From NCBI GenBank assembly GCA_963978895.1, contig OZ022241.1:21669073-21733072 (forward strand): DNA of 64,000 bases, given 5' to 3'. Every line of letters begins with the position of its first letter. Within the stretch, counting starts at the first letter, position 1. Source of the stretch: Erpobdella octoculata (taxonomy: Eukaryota; Annelida; Clitellata; Hirudinida; Erpobdellidae). This document shows positions 1-9,316 of this stretch, in pieces. A model generated the notes under the pieces. The model did not search any database. It saw nothing but the letters and a program-made list of their open reading frames with translations, and was not told the DNA's origin. The position numbers were made by a program, and so were the translations under genes.

Positions 1-259
1 CTTTCATCATCAGAGTTTGTATGAACTTAAAGAATATAAACAAAACATTAATTACAATTTAAAAAAAATAATTAAAAAAATATCGTCTACGTAACGTACA
101 TATATAAAAGAAAGTTGCCAAAATTTATGCAAACGCATAACTCCCGAACAACTGCACCAAATTTGTTCATTCTTTTTTTGTTGTGTTTGTTATTGTCATG
201 AAAAGGTTTAGCCATTTATTTAAAAAGAATTTATTAAAAAAAAATTCTGGTCATAGATA
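1..259. other. AT-rich sequence, no gene seen
   Basis: Low-complexity A/T runs with no convincing coding or structured signal. It lies directly upstream of the Helitron remnant and may be part of it, but nothing in it shows this. Confidence 0.4.
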
Positions 260-329
260 ATTGCATGGTTGTTGGGACCATAGAGTGTATTTTGCTGTTG
301 TAGTATTGGTCGACGTTCGCGTAAAGCAA

Positions 330-1790
330 ATTATTATAATAATTATCGAAACAATGAGACTGAAGAAGATCGTGGGCTGCGTTAGTTTGGAGGCAAACAA
401 AATGCCATTATCTCGAGTGAGTTCTACCACGGTTATAGAAGTTGCTTACGCCGATTTTGGTGTACTATTTATCCACCAAGGGTTATGTTGTTTGAACGGA
501 AAGGTCAAATTATCGCAACTGACAACGCCACTTAAATCATTAAATTCATTACTTTCTAGACAAAAAGCTCTATCAAAGCATTTCTTGAAGAATATTTAAA
601 CTTACAACAGTTTGTTTCAAATGACCTCTTTTGGTATTAATATAATAGAGAAAAGGAGTTTCATTCCGACTATTAAGGTAGTTCTTAATTCTTTAACATA
701 TAACTATGATTAGACAAATCTATTAGGTTCATAAATAAATTTTACTACTACAGATTTAAGCACAGATTTACCATCGTGCAGAAGCATTGGTTGTGAATAC
801 CAATTTCTCTAAATTTAATTTCTTGGGAATCTTGAACCAAATCAAATCAAAGAATCATTTGATTCTGAAGTAAATCAAAGCTGTGCCATCAATTGAGCAG
901 TTAAGAAATATATCATCGTGTGACTGTGCAACAACTCTTGCATGATCACAATCAGTTGATCCAATTGTTTAAAACGGCTTTAGAAATTATGCTATCGATC
1001 AATAGTGATCCGAGCAGAAAACCAGCAAGAAAACATGAGACGCTTCAATGCACTGACGTTAAATGAAGTTGCCATTGTGGTTGTTGGTGAGGAAATGGAG
1101 TCTCATGATATTATAATTCAACGACGTGATTGTGGCAACCTTCAACGTATCAACGAAACACATCGCACATATGATGCATTACAATACTTTCTAATATTTT
1201 GCCGAAAAGAAGATGGATACTATTTATTGATCAAGATGATTTTAATCCAGCAACAGGTATGTATTTATTTGAAATTAAAAATCACTGTAAGAGACCACCA
1301 ATGTTACCTATCTAAATGAATATGCAAGTTTTTTTTAAATTTCCTAATGTTATTAATGTATGTAAGTATAATGTATGTATAGTTCATCTTCAGTACAACT
1401 GTCAAAGAGTGGGGTGTATCTATTTAAATTGAATTATCTTTATCAGTGTAAGCATAACAATCAAAGAAGATTATTTTTTTATAGGTCAAGAAACATACAA
1501 AAAGGTCAGCTCGATGAATTTTTATGCATGCCATTTCAGATTTTGTCTGAACGAAGACAACCACATTTTGAAGCGTCGCCGACTGCTTCATCAGTTTGCA
1601 GGGGATATGTATGTCAAAATTGAAATGGAACGTCTGACAAATATATGTCTAAATCAGAAAAAAATACGGTCTGAAGAATACATTTATTTATTCATTTACG
1701 CGATGCTATGAATGCAGATGGAAATGGAAATAATAGTCTATCTTCCCAACAACGGGCTACCCTTCGACGTTTTGAGTCTTTGCCGAAAAA
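330..1790 (+). pseudogene. Decayed Helitron Rep/helicase (N-terminal part)
   Basis: Three reading frames give consecutive pieces typical of the N-terminal half of animal Helitron proteins: a stretch ending in SKHFLKNI followed, after a stop, by YNSLFQMTSFG (about 450-690); then LLHDHN and FKTAL (about 930-990); then RRFNALTLNEVA, IQRRDCG and THRTYDALQYF (1035-1190); then SSMNFYA and NEDNHILK (1510-1575) and SEEYI near 1675. Helitron proteins carry a rolling-circle replication initiator and a helicase; only the region before the HUH nuclease is left here. Frame changes near 1030 and 1220 and a stop near 598 show it is inactive. The order and spacing of the blocks match the family, so the assignment is firm although the copy is broken. 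It ends in a (TA)n array. Confidence 0.75.
1257..1484 (+). other. Probable intron in the Helitron remnant
   Basis: The coding match breaks at CAACAG|GTATGT and resumes at TTTTTTATAG|GTCAAG. Joining the two sides restores the reading PATGQETYKKVSSMNF, which fits the family. A GT-AG pair, a T-rich tract before the acceptor and the exact restoration of frame support a 228-bp spliceosomal intron rather than an insertion. Confidence 0.65.
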
Positions 1791-1831
1791 CTTAACAAAT
1801 ACCAACTATATTCAATGGAGTTTGCGTAAAA

Positions 1832-1967
<136 letters not shown>

Positions 1968-2094
1968 AGTGAAATAGTTGTCTTTAGACTATATATAGAT
2001 TTAAATTAGGCTTAATTAAGAAGATATACGAAAGCAATGTTTAATCTAATAAACGCGTACGGTGCACAAGCGACGAATCGAAGTTGGAGTTACA

Positions 2095-2398
2095 CACTTT
2101 GCGACAAGTTCATTCATATTCATGATTATTTACAGCATGCAGGCTCATCGAACTTTTTCCTACTAATCCTCTTATTCCTCTCACTCTCTCATCCATGCGA
2201 GAGAAAGAAAGAGTGAAAGACGGAGAAGAAGAAAGCGAGAAGTAGTTAGTTATGATTTGTCGCATCTTCATTCAAGTTCATTCATATTCATGATAACGTT
2301 ACAGCATGCATGCTTAACGAAGTTCCTCTGACTCATCATCGAGTTGTTTCCTCTTCCTCCTTCTCTCACTCTCTCATTCTCGCCCATGGCATCCATGC

Positions 2399-2430
<32 letters not shown>

Positions 2431-2480
2431 GGAGAGATGGAGAAGGAGAAAGCGAGAAGTAGTTAGTTATGATTTGTCTG
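2095..2480. repeat. Two-unit tandem duplication with inverted GA/CT tracts
   Basis: Two diverged copies of about 170-200 bp (about 2100-2265 and 2270-2475). Each holds CATTCATATTCATGAT, ACAGCATGCA, a CTCTCACTCTCTCAT tract, CCATGCGAGAGA and finally GCGAGAAGTAGTTAGTTATGATTTGTC. Within each unit the CT tract faces a GA tract and could form a hairpin. No coding potential was recognised. Confidence 0.8.
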
Positions 2481-2815
2481 CACATAACTTTTTTATTAGT
2501 TGGCTAATCATTATCAGAATTGGTATTTAATTTCTATCAACATTAATCTATAACATATCAAAAAATCATAACTGTAAGTACATGCCCAGACACATCGGAC
2601 AAACAAACAACATTGTGACCTAATAAAAACGTTGTAAAAAATGCAATTATTTACGGCGTCGAGTTGTAATATTCGGACAATCCTTTAGATCCTTTACATT
2701 CGTATCACTGACATGTGGAATGTCTTCCTCAGCAGCCTCTGGAGAGGCACTCGCAGAGCACGCAACTGGGCTGTTAAGTTAATAAGTAGAGAGAGGGGAA
2801 AAGGCGAGGGAAATT
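2481..2815. other. No gene seen
   Basis: Unique-looking sequence between two tandem duplications. I see no extended reading frame, RNA gene or recognisable repeat. Confidence 0.4.
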
Positions 2816-2816
2816 A

Positions 2817-3297
2817 ATGGTGTCAATAGAGGAGAATCCGATGTCTTCTTTAAAGAGGCGGAAAAAAGAAAGTGTGAATTGCTAAGAGTTGGGCAACCAG
2901 GAACAGTATGTTGAAAAAAAGAATCGACGAAAGAATTGAGAGGTATTGATGTTACGAAGGAACGTCGGCTGGCTCAGTGAACGAAAACATCAAAACTCGC
3001 TCCGTAACGATGGTAGAACTGGAACCACTAACAACGTGGTCACGCGAATATACACTACCAACGTTCGAAGATGTCAACAGAGGAGAGTCCAGTATTTTCT
3101 TTAAGGAGACCGAAGAAAGAAAATGTATATTGCACGGAGTTGGGCAACCAGGAACGGTATGTAACAAAAAGAATCGACGACACAATTGACAGGCATCGAT
3201 GCACCAGTAGGAACGTCAACGAAAATGTCAAAATTCGCTCCATAACGATGGCAGAACTGGAACCACTAACAACGTGGACACGCGATTATACTTTTTT
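2817..3297 (+). repeat. Tandem duplication of a roughly 240-bp unit with coding flavour
   Basis: Two diverged units share GTCAAYAGAGGAGA, TTTCTTTAA(A/G)GAG, GTTGGGCAACCAGGAAC, AAAAGAATCGACGA, TCCGTAACGATGG and GAACCACTAACAACGTGG. The second unit reads as a short open frame (3071-3301, 76 aa) containing YCTELGNQERYVTKRIDD; the first has stops in the same frame. I do not recognise the product. It may be a duplicated exon of an unknown repeat gene or a satellite-like unit. Confidence 0.6.
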
Positions 3298-3490
3298 TTA
3301 ATGATAGTTTATAGTTCTTTATACCAAGTGTTTTAATACAGAATTGGCTGTATGGAGGAAGCACATAAGTACTTCCTGTCGTGGATCAAAGTTTGATTCT
3401 TTTAACTGTCCCTCCTTCTTCATCTAGGTTTGGGACTAGCTCACAATTAGCGAGGAGGAGTTTACACAAATAAACACTACAAACAGACGA
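3288..3490 (-). mobile_element. Poly-A-tailed retroposon, family P (minus strand)
   Basis: On the minus strand a body containing CCTAGATGAAGAAGGAGGGAC and GGAAGTACTTATGTGCTTCC ends in GGTATAAAGAACTATAAACTAT followed by A residues. The same body recurs at 61752-61935 (minus) and its last 40 bp at 27697-27757 (plus), each time ending in a pure A tract. Recurrence with a constant 3' end and an A tail indicates a target-primed retroposon (SINE or LINE 3' end). No pol III boxes were recognised. Confidence 0.65.
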
Positions 3491-3525
3491 AGGAGCTATT
3501 TTATGCGGCTTCCAAAGGAGCCGTT

Positions 3526-3637
<112 letters not shown>

Positions 3638-3638
3638 A

Positions 3639-5546
3639 GCTTGTCTTAAAGAAAATCTTATGCCATCTTACATTATTAATAAAAACCGCTCGAAAATGGC
3701 AAAACAATTAACTCCGTTTAATGCTAGAAACATGCGCATACAGTTAACGGAGGAGTGTACTTCTGCCGAATGTACATTCCGAGAACTTAATTTGAGTTAT
3801 GAAAAGTTATTGAATGACATTTCTTCTGTATGTTGTGACCAAGAAGCTTCACAATCTTTTCTTCAATTTACACAAGAACAATTTATCAAATTGGAGCGAG
3901 TTAAACGAAGTATTATTACCAAAAAACTCAGTAAATTATACTCCGGTTCGATTCTACTGAAGGATTTTACTGATTGTTTTATAAACCTCTCTTCATATAC
4001 TCCTTCTCCCGTCGAACGTGATTTTTTAAATCTTGGATTTAACTATCATATCTGCAAAAAGTACGATCAAACAAACAAAAAAACAGAGCTGGAAATTCTC
4101 TTTGAAAAACTCCATTCATTGCGAGAAGTTGGACTGATTATGTTTGATGATTCTTTAAGAATCGAGTTGCTACGCGAGGGACAAATTAACAGGTATCGTC
4201 TATTTCATTCTAGTATTCCAACTCATCTCAGACACGCGGCTAAATCATTACGATTTAATCCTAATATAGTAATACTCAAGGCTGATAAAATTCAAAGCAA
4301 TGTTATTATGAACAACTCTGAATATCTGATGAAACTAAATGAACTAGTTGCTGATACAAATAAATTTCTGAAAATTACAAAAGACCCAACTTTTGCAATT
4401 AAACAAAAAGTTAATGTTTTAATTCGAAAATTAAATAATTGTCTCGACGAAGATAAACTGTCTATTTTAATAGGAGATTTTGCACCTGGTTACTTATACG
4501 GTATGGTGAAAACTCACAAAGCTGGTAATCCTTTACGTCCAATAATCTCTCAATGCCCTACTCCTACATATCATTTAGCTAAATATATCAACAAGATAAT
4601 TTTTCCATTTTGTCCTAATCAATATAGTCTAAAATCGTCTCTGGATTTTGTTGACTTGGTTCACGGTTGCAAGAATAAAGGAATTTGTGCATCTTTAGAT
4701 GTTGAAAGTTTATTTACTAATGTACCTGTTCAAGAGACAATTTCAATTACTATCTGCCGTTACGTGTATAATCATTCAACGTTGCCTCCTCCAAGAATTC
4801 CTGAAGAGCTTTTGAAACAAATTTTGACTATCTGTACATCAGAATCACCATTTCGACATCCTAATAATAATTTATACCTCCAAGTCGACGGTGTCGCCAT
4901 GGGGTCTCCACTCGGACCTACATTCGCCAATTTTTATATGGGAAATTTAGAGACAACTATTCTGTTAAATTTCAATCCCAAACCATTATTATACGCTAGA
5001 TATGTCGACGATATTCTTCTTCTTGTGGAAAATGAGTCTGATTTGTTTAAATTGAGGGATAGTTTTGAAGAAAAATCCGTTCTACATTTTACTGTTGATT
5101 TGAATCATCAAAATAAACAACAAGTACATTTCTTAGATACTCTTATTACTTCCACCGAGAGCGGACTCAAAACTAAAGTCTACATTAAACCAACCAATAA
5201 TGGTGTCTGTCTAAATTGTGATAGCGAGTGTCCCGACAGATACAAGGCTAGTGTCATCAATAGTTATTTATTACGGGCATACAGATTTTCTGAGAATTGG
5301 ATGGAGTTCAACATCGAAGTCGAAAGAATTAAAAAAGTTCTTATCAACAATAACTTCTCTAATACCGTTGTCGACAACGCCATCAATAGTTTTGTTACTA
5401 AGCTGGTTACCAAAGAATCCTCTACACAGAAGGTAAAAGAGGACAACATCAAAGTCAGCGAAACAGGACCACAAACATCAAACAACCAATGCTCATTCAT
5501 ACATTCAATCATCTGTAGGTCTATTTCTTTCGTCGTCTTTCAGTGA
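3639..5546 (+). pseudogene. PLE1 reverse transcriptase, interrupted before the endonuclease
   Basis: Open for about 635 codons. Reverse transcriptase blocks of the Penelope type are in order: LKADKIQ, YLYGMVKTHKAGNPLRPIIS, SLDVESLFTNVPV (first catalytic Asp), DGVAMGSPLGPTFANFYMG, YARYVDDILLL (catalytic YVDD), VHFLDTLIT and VYIKPTNNG followed by the thumb region. It would make cDNA by target-primed synthesis. The first codons of the normal protein are absent because the unit is permuted; the first ATG at 3660 is internal to the family alignment. The frame runs into foreign sequence after about 5490, where a gypsy fragment has replaced the start of the GIY-YIG domain, so no complete PLE protein can be made. 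The RT active-site residues remain intact. Confidence 0.85.
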
Positions 5547-5709
5547 TGTTAATATTGTCCACTAAGTGAGAAAACCGTAGTTTCGGATCGGTCTCTTCAT
5601 CAGCTCTGTCAACAGCTATCTTTACTTCTTCTATTTCTTCTGAAGCCGTGAGTTCGACTGTGACGATTGGAAGAATGGACTTGTCAATTTTTTCTGTTAC
5701 CTGGAGAAA

Positions 5710-6141
5710 TTGATAGAAGAGAATACCAAAAAAATCGGGAAGAGAATCGAGAGCAACCTGGAGATAAAATTGATCAACCTGGTCAAACTAGGACAGACTG
5801 GTTGCCAAGTCCAAGAAAGAATTAATTCTGTTGAGCATGGCAAGACCCCGGCTTTCGATGGCACTGTGTCATGGTCCGTCTACAAAGCTCAATTTAAAAT
5901 TGCTGCCAGAAAAAATAACTGGTTAACAAGCCATCAGAAGGTGGAAAATCTGGTATTTTCCTTGAGGAGTAAAGCTTTACAGCTTCTCGAGCTTATTGTA
6001 GATAGAGATGATTACGATGCAATCGTGAGGTTTTCCAGAACAGATTCGGTAATCAACACGCGCCCGAAATTTTTCGAGCTCAACTCAAGTGTCGACGCCA
6101 GAAACCCGAAGAAAGCATGCAACAGCTGGAAGCGGATATAG
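5710..6141 (+). pseudogene. Gypsy-type gag remnant
   Basis: 143 codons containing PAFDGTVSWSVYKAQFKIAA and WLTSHQKVENLVFSLRSKALQLL, the pattern of the capsid region of Ty3/gypsy Gag (FDG…W..Y..QF…A..L…L.G.A…L). Gag builds the retrotransposon particle. The frame breaks near 6141 and continues in other frames (FLAALKNSETQKALWG-like reading near 6220), showing decay. The rest of the gene follows at 6357. Confidence 0.65.
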
Positions 6142-6356
6142 AACGGCTTGCTAATCTGGGGTACCCATTGTGACCTCGAAATGTCCTCAACACAATTATT
6201 ACGGATGGATTCATAGCGGCTTTGAAGAACTCTGAAACCCAAAAGGCTCTTTGGGGCTTCCGCGTAGCTGGTCCCAGCGAAGCTTTGGCATTTGCAATAA
6301 ATAATGAAGCTTCTGTGGGTCTCGTCACGTAAGAAAATTGGGAAACTACGACGAGG

Positions 6357-7025
6357 ATGAACTGGATGATCGAGTCCGGAGAGTTATTAAGGAAAGAATT
6401 AACTGGAAAGAGAATAACACCACGCTGCTGGAGTTGTGGAAGAACGGGACATCTACAAAAAAACTGTATAATTCAGATGCCTAGACCCGGGCAACAGGAG
6501 AAAATGGATCATTGTAGGCGTAATGATGTCGAACAGCAAAAACCCATAAGGGCCCAATCCAACAAGAAAAAATCAGATTCTGTGAAAGTAAAAAATAATT
6601 TGGCTTGCAGAATTGTGCCAGTTGCCGTTCTTGGAAAAGGAACTAGTTTATTTGTGAAAGGTAGATTAGGAATGAGAAACTGTAAGTTTATTATTGATAC
6701 GCGAGCTTTTTGTTCAATCATAAAACCTTGTTTGGCGAAAGGAGAGGTTCTACAAAGTGGAAAGCACATCTGTTTAAAGACTGCAACAGTGGAGTTTGTT
6801 CCAGTAGTTGGTAAAATTCAAACTGAAATAAGGCTGGGAAATAAGACTCAGGGTTTTGCGGTGGACTTAAAAATGGGAGCATTTAGACAGGAAAATATGG
6901 AAATATTACCTGTTTGCTATAAAGGCGAAACGAATTTGGTAAACCGAGTATTGGTATCTGCCCAGTCGGAATCTTTGGTTTGGTTACTAAAACACAAATG
7001 GACTATGTCAAAGCGGAAAAGCTGA
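6357..7025 (+). pseudogene. Gypsy nucleocapsid-protease remnant
   Basis: 222 codons. Residues about 20-36 hold a CCHC zinc knuckle (CWSCGRTGHLQKNC) that binds RNA. From about residue 95 the frame resembles an aspartic protease: CKFIIDTRAFCSIIKP corresponds to the D(T/S)G active-site loop, but the catalytic Gly is Arg (DTR), so the protease should be dead. The frame ends at 7025 before the reverse transcriptase start. It lies in the same orientation and order as the gag remnant upstream. Confidence 0.7.
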
Positions 7026-7427
7026 TTGAAGAGTATTGTGATATAATAGCTATTGACGAAGAAGACAATGGAAAAACAAAGATCGTTGAACACCGAATTT
7101 GAACTGGTAATACAGAGCCGCCCATTCGTTAACTGACACAAAGGCTTCCACTGGCAAAGCGAGAGGAAGCTAGAAAGATGCTGGAAAAAATGAAGAAACA
7201 AGGAATTATTGAACCATCCAATAGTCCATGGAGTTAACCTGTAGTACTTGTTAAGAAGAAAGATAACTCGCTACGTTTTTGTGTCGACTACAGAATTTTA
7301 AACAAGGATTGTAGATCACAGCGCTATGATAATGCTTCCATGATGGTTCCACCAAGGTTTTGCAATTAATTATTCCAAAAGCAAAAGTACTCCAACAAAT
7401 GCACTCCGGAGTATCAGGAAGACATCT

Positions 7428-7582
7428 AGGGACAACACTAAGATTATTGGTACAAATAGCAACCCAAAAAGACTTAGAATTTTAGAAGCCTTATTAATTC
7501 AAGACCAACGACCAAGTATCAACATTCAGGATAATAACTTCAGTCATCTACTTAAACTGTTTGGTAGTTCAATTGTGGAATA
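7428..7582 (+). pseudogene. PLE1 GIY-YIG endonuclease, C-terminal fragment
   Basis: Reads DNTKIIGTNSNPKRLRILEA and QRPSINIQDNNFSHLLKLF before a TAA stop. The matching end of PLE5 reads NPRRLRVEEALLIQEQKPVI and NIQDNNFTHTLKLF, so this is the end of the endonuclease domain of the same family. The catalytic centre upstream (YIG, Arg, His) is missing, removed with the gypsy insertion. Confidence 0.8.
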
Positions 7583-7612
7583 AGTCGAAACCAAAAAAAG
7601 AAGACCGAGATA

Positions 7613-8242
7613 TTGAATAGCAGGGATGAGCGTAAGGATCGTTGCGACCGTCGCTCCGTTGAATTTGTTGGATTCGACGCTGTTCTCGACTCTAAGTCTC
7701 AAGAGGCTGTTCTCGACTCTAAGTCTCAGGAAGCTGTTCTCGAATCTGAGTCTCAAGGGGCTGTTCTCGACTCTGAGACTCAAGAAACTGAAATAAGTCC
7801 TGAACTTGTTCAATAAAAAGAAAAAGTGGAAAAAAGTAATAATTGTGACTCTAAATTTCAAAAGCCCAAAATATTAAACAATGAGGAAGAACAGAGAGAT
7901 AGTTGCGACCTTCATCCCGTCGAATTAGTTAGATTCGACTCTACCTTCGATCCCGATCTTTGTGAAGATGATCTACACACGGGAAAAGTCGAAGACATGG
8001 ATGTCTTACAAAAATGTAAAAACGAGTGCGACAAGCGACCTGGGGAGGAGGAGTTGATTGATGACAGGACCGGACTTGTAACTACACCTCTTGAGTGCGA
8101 CATGGAACCTGGATATTTGGACGTTGCTGCTCGTTCCGATTTTTCAGAGGTGCGCACCTGTATGCCCGTGACTGTCGGCGAAAGCACGCGTGATCCAGGC
8201 GTATTTATCCACCTGCTTGGTAATGTAAATATTTACAACTAG
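7613..8242 (+). pseudogene. PLE1 acidic tail frame (unknown function)
   Basis: After the endonuclease stop, a separate frame runs 7613-7816 and, after a TAA, 7826-8242. The first part has four repeats of about 12-13 residues of the form AVLDSKSQE(A). The rest is Asp/Glu/Ser-rich with no recognised domain. PLE5 has an equivalent second frame (52099-52830) and both include SNNCDSK; in PLE4 a comparable acidic tail is fused in frame to the endonuclease. I infer a family-specific C-terminal extension or second product. It could be ORF2 or a readthrough tail; the function is unknown. Confidence 0.45.
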
Positions 8243-8410
8243 AAAACGACGTTGACTGTATATTACTTTGGTTTTTTCCAGTCGAATAGGAATGTTTACG
8301 TGTCTATATATTGATATTTTAAAAATTTGAGTCAATTTTATTTCGGACTAGTTTTAATGGTTTGTTGGTTTTAAATATTTCATTTGGTTTGTTTCATCCT
8401 TTGTTCATAT

Positions 8411-8610
8411 TAGCTTTCAATGCTCCATTTCAATAATCAATGCTTTATATTAAAATCCAATGCTTCATACCATTATTTAAGGTGTCATACTATCCAATGT
8501 TTCATATTTCAACGTTTCGAATCATTCCATATCATTATTCAATATTTTATACCAATATTAAACGTTTCGTATCAACATACAATAGTTCATATCAATACTT
8601 AATTTATTCT
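8411..8610 (+). repeat. Degenerate tandem repeat in the PLE1 spacer
   Basis: About ten loosely repeated units of 18-22 bp on the theme CAATGYTTCATATYA, between the tail frame and the hammerhead motif. It has no coding potential. Confidence 0.55.
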
Positions 8611-8645
8611 TATATGTTTTAACTCATATTTATGAAATTAAATTA

Positions 8646-8688
8646 GGGACTCTGAAGATGGATACGTCCGAAACTGGCAAGTTAGCCC
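8646..8688 (+). ncRNA. Hammerhead-ribozyme-like motif of PLE1
   Basis: Core CTGAAGA (8652-8658), stem II GGA/TCC closed by a TACG loop, GAAA (8670-8673), short stem III ACT/AGT, presumed cleavage after GTT (8683), and stem I GGGACT against AGCCC with one mismatch. The last base of the core is the A of the ATG of the N-terminal frame. An extra U sits between A9 and stem II, as in every copy in this window. Confidence 0.6.
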
Positions 8689-8849
8689 AATTTAATAAAA
8701 GTTTTAAATCTCTTTTTAATCTTATTCCTAATAAAAAAGAAATCGTTATTCTTCAAAACTTTTGTAAGAAGCTTGTTAATGCAGAATAGACTAAAAAGTT
8801 CAACGAAACTTGTCTAAAAGAAGATATCATTCCGAAATATGCCTTAAAC
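8652..8849 (+). pseudogene. PLE1 N-terminal coding fragment, downstream of the body
   Basis: ATG at 8658, then MDTSETGKLAQFNKSF, ILQNFCKKLVNAE, a stop, and KKFNETCLKEDIIPKYALN, ending directly in TA repeats. It aligns with the starts of PLE2 ([12 protein letters not shown]), PLE4 ([13 protein letters not shown]) and PLE5 (NETCLLGNIVSNY). This is the N-terminal segment of a PLE ORF whose body is not downstream; what follows is (TA)n and then PLE2. Confidence 0.7.
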
Positions 8850-8902
8850 ATATATATATATATGTTTAAAAATAACCGTTCTTTAAAAATAATATTTTAT
8901 AT

Positions 8903-8994
<92 letters not shown>
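8850..8994. repeat. (TA)n microsatellite between PLE1 and PLE2
   Basis: Imperfect TA array interrupted at about 8863-8900 by an AT-rich stretch. It forms the right edge of PLE1 and the left edge of PLE2. Confidence 0.95.
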
Positions 8995-8998
<4 letters not shown>

Positions 8999-9316
8999 AT
9001 TTCCAATAGTATAAATTTTATATTCTTTTGATTTGATAGGTAGAGTGTTTTTTCGTTTTTTCTTTTGTTAGTGTGCTAATTCTTTGACAATTTCGGTTCT
9101 TTCTGTTTGTTTACTTTTCTCGTTTTACTTTTGACCCTGAGGATGGCTGACATAGCTGAAACGGTCCGTCGGTCTGACAATAAAAGTTTAATGGAAAAGT
9201 TTTTGGCTAATTGTAGTCTCGAACAGAGAGTTTTGTGCCGAAAGGTCGAGAATTTGGCTCGAAAAGTTGTTTCTGCCAAATGGCGAGTTGTGTTTCTTAG
9301 AGCGTGTCTCAAAGAT
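8995..9316 (+). repeat. PLE2 left pLTR (322 bp)
   Basis: Starts ATTGATTTCCAATAG and ends GTCTCAAAGAT. It is the same sequence as 11829-12150. It contains the hammerhead motif and the start codon at 9143. Confidence 0.9.
9133..9174 (+). ncRNA. Hammerhead-ribozyme-like motif overlapping the PLE2 start codon
   Basis: Stem I GACC (9133-9136) pairs with GGTC (9171-9174). Core CTGAGGA is 9137-9143. Stem II is GGCT/AGCT. GAAA is 9158-9161. Stem III ACG/CGT closes a GTC loop. Cleavage is expected after GTC at 9170. The final core A (A9, 9143) is the first base of the ORF's ATG, so cleavage would separate the start codon from the rest of the ORF. Confidence 0.7.

Larger units (their letters stand above)
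5550..7428 (+). mobile_element. Truncated Ty3/gypsy-type fragment inserted in PLE1
   Basis: Plus-strand remnants in order: gag, CCHC zinc knuckle, protease, the beginning of reverse transcriptase (7200-7310: IIEPSNSPW, stop, PVVLVKKKDNSLRFCVDYRILN) and, after a large deletion, an integrase zinc-binding start (LQQMHSGVSGRHLG, about 7385-7430). Immediately afterwards the PLE1 endonuclease reading resumes at DNTKIIGTNSNPKRL. No LTRs are seen, so both ends are truncated. The left junction is only approximate. Confidence 0.7.
3638..8849 (+). mobile_element. PLE1: Penelope-like element (beta family), permuted single unit
   Basis: Order along the plus strand: reverse transcriptase body (3639-5546), inserted gypsy fragment (about 5550-7428), last part of the GIY-YIG endonuclease (7428-7582), acidic tail frame (7613-8242), AT-rich spacer, hammerhead motif (8646-8688) and N-terminal codons (to 8849). 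The N-terminal coding part lies downstream of the body, as expected when one unit of a tandem pLTR arrangement is captured. (TA)n bounds both ends. The body starts at [11 protein letters not shown] and the right end stops at the aligned position KEDIIPKYALN; these differ in sequence, so the ends may come from different sublineages. Confidence 0.75.
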
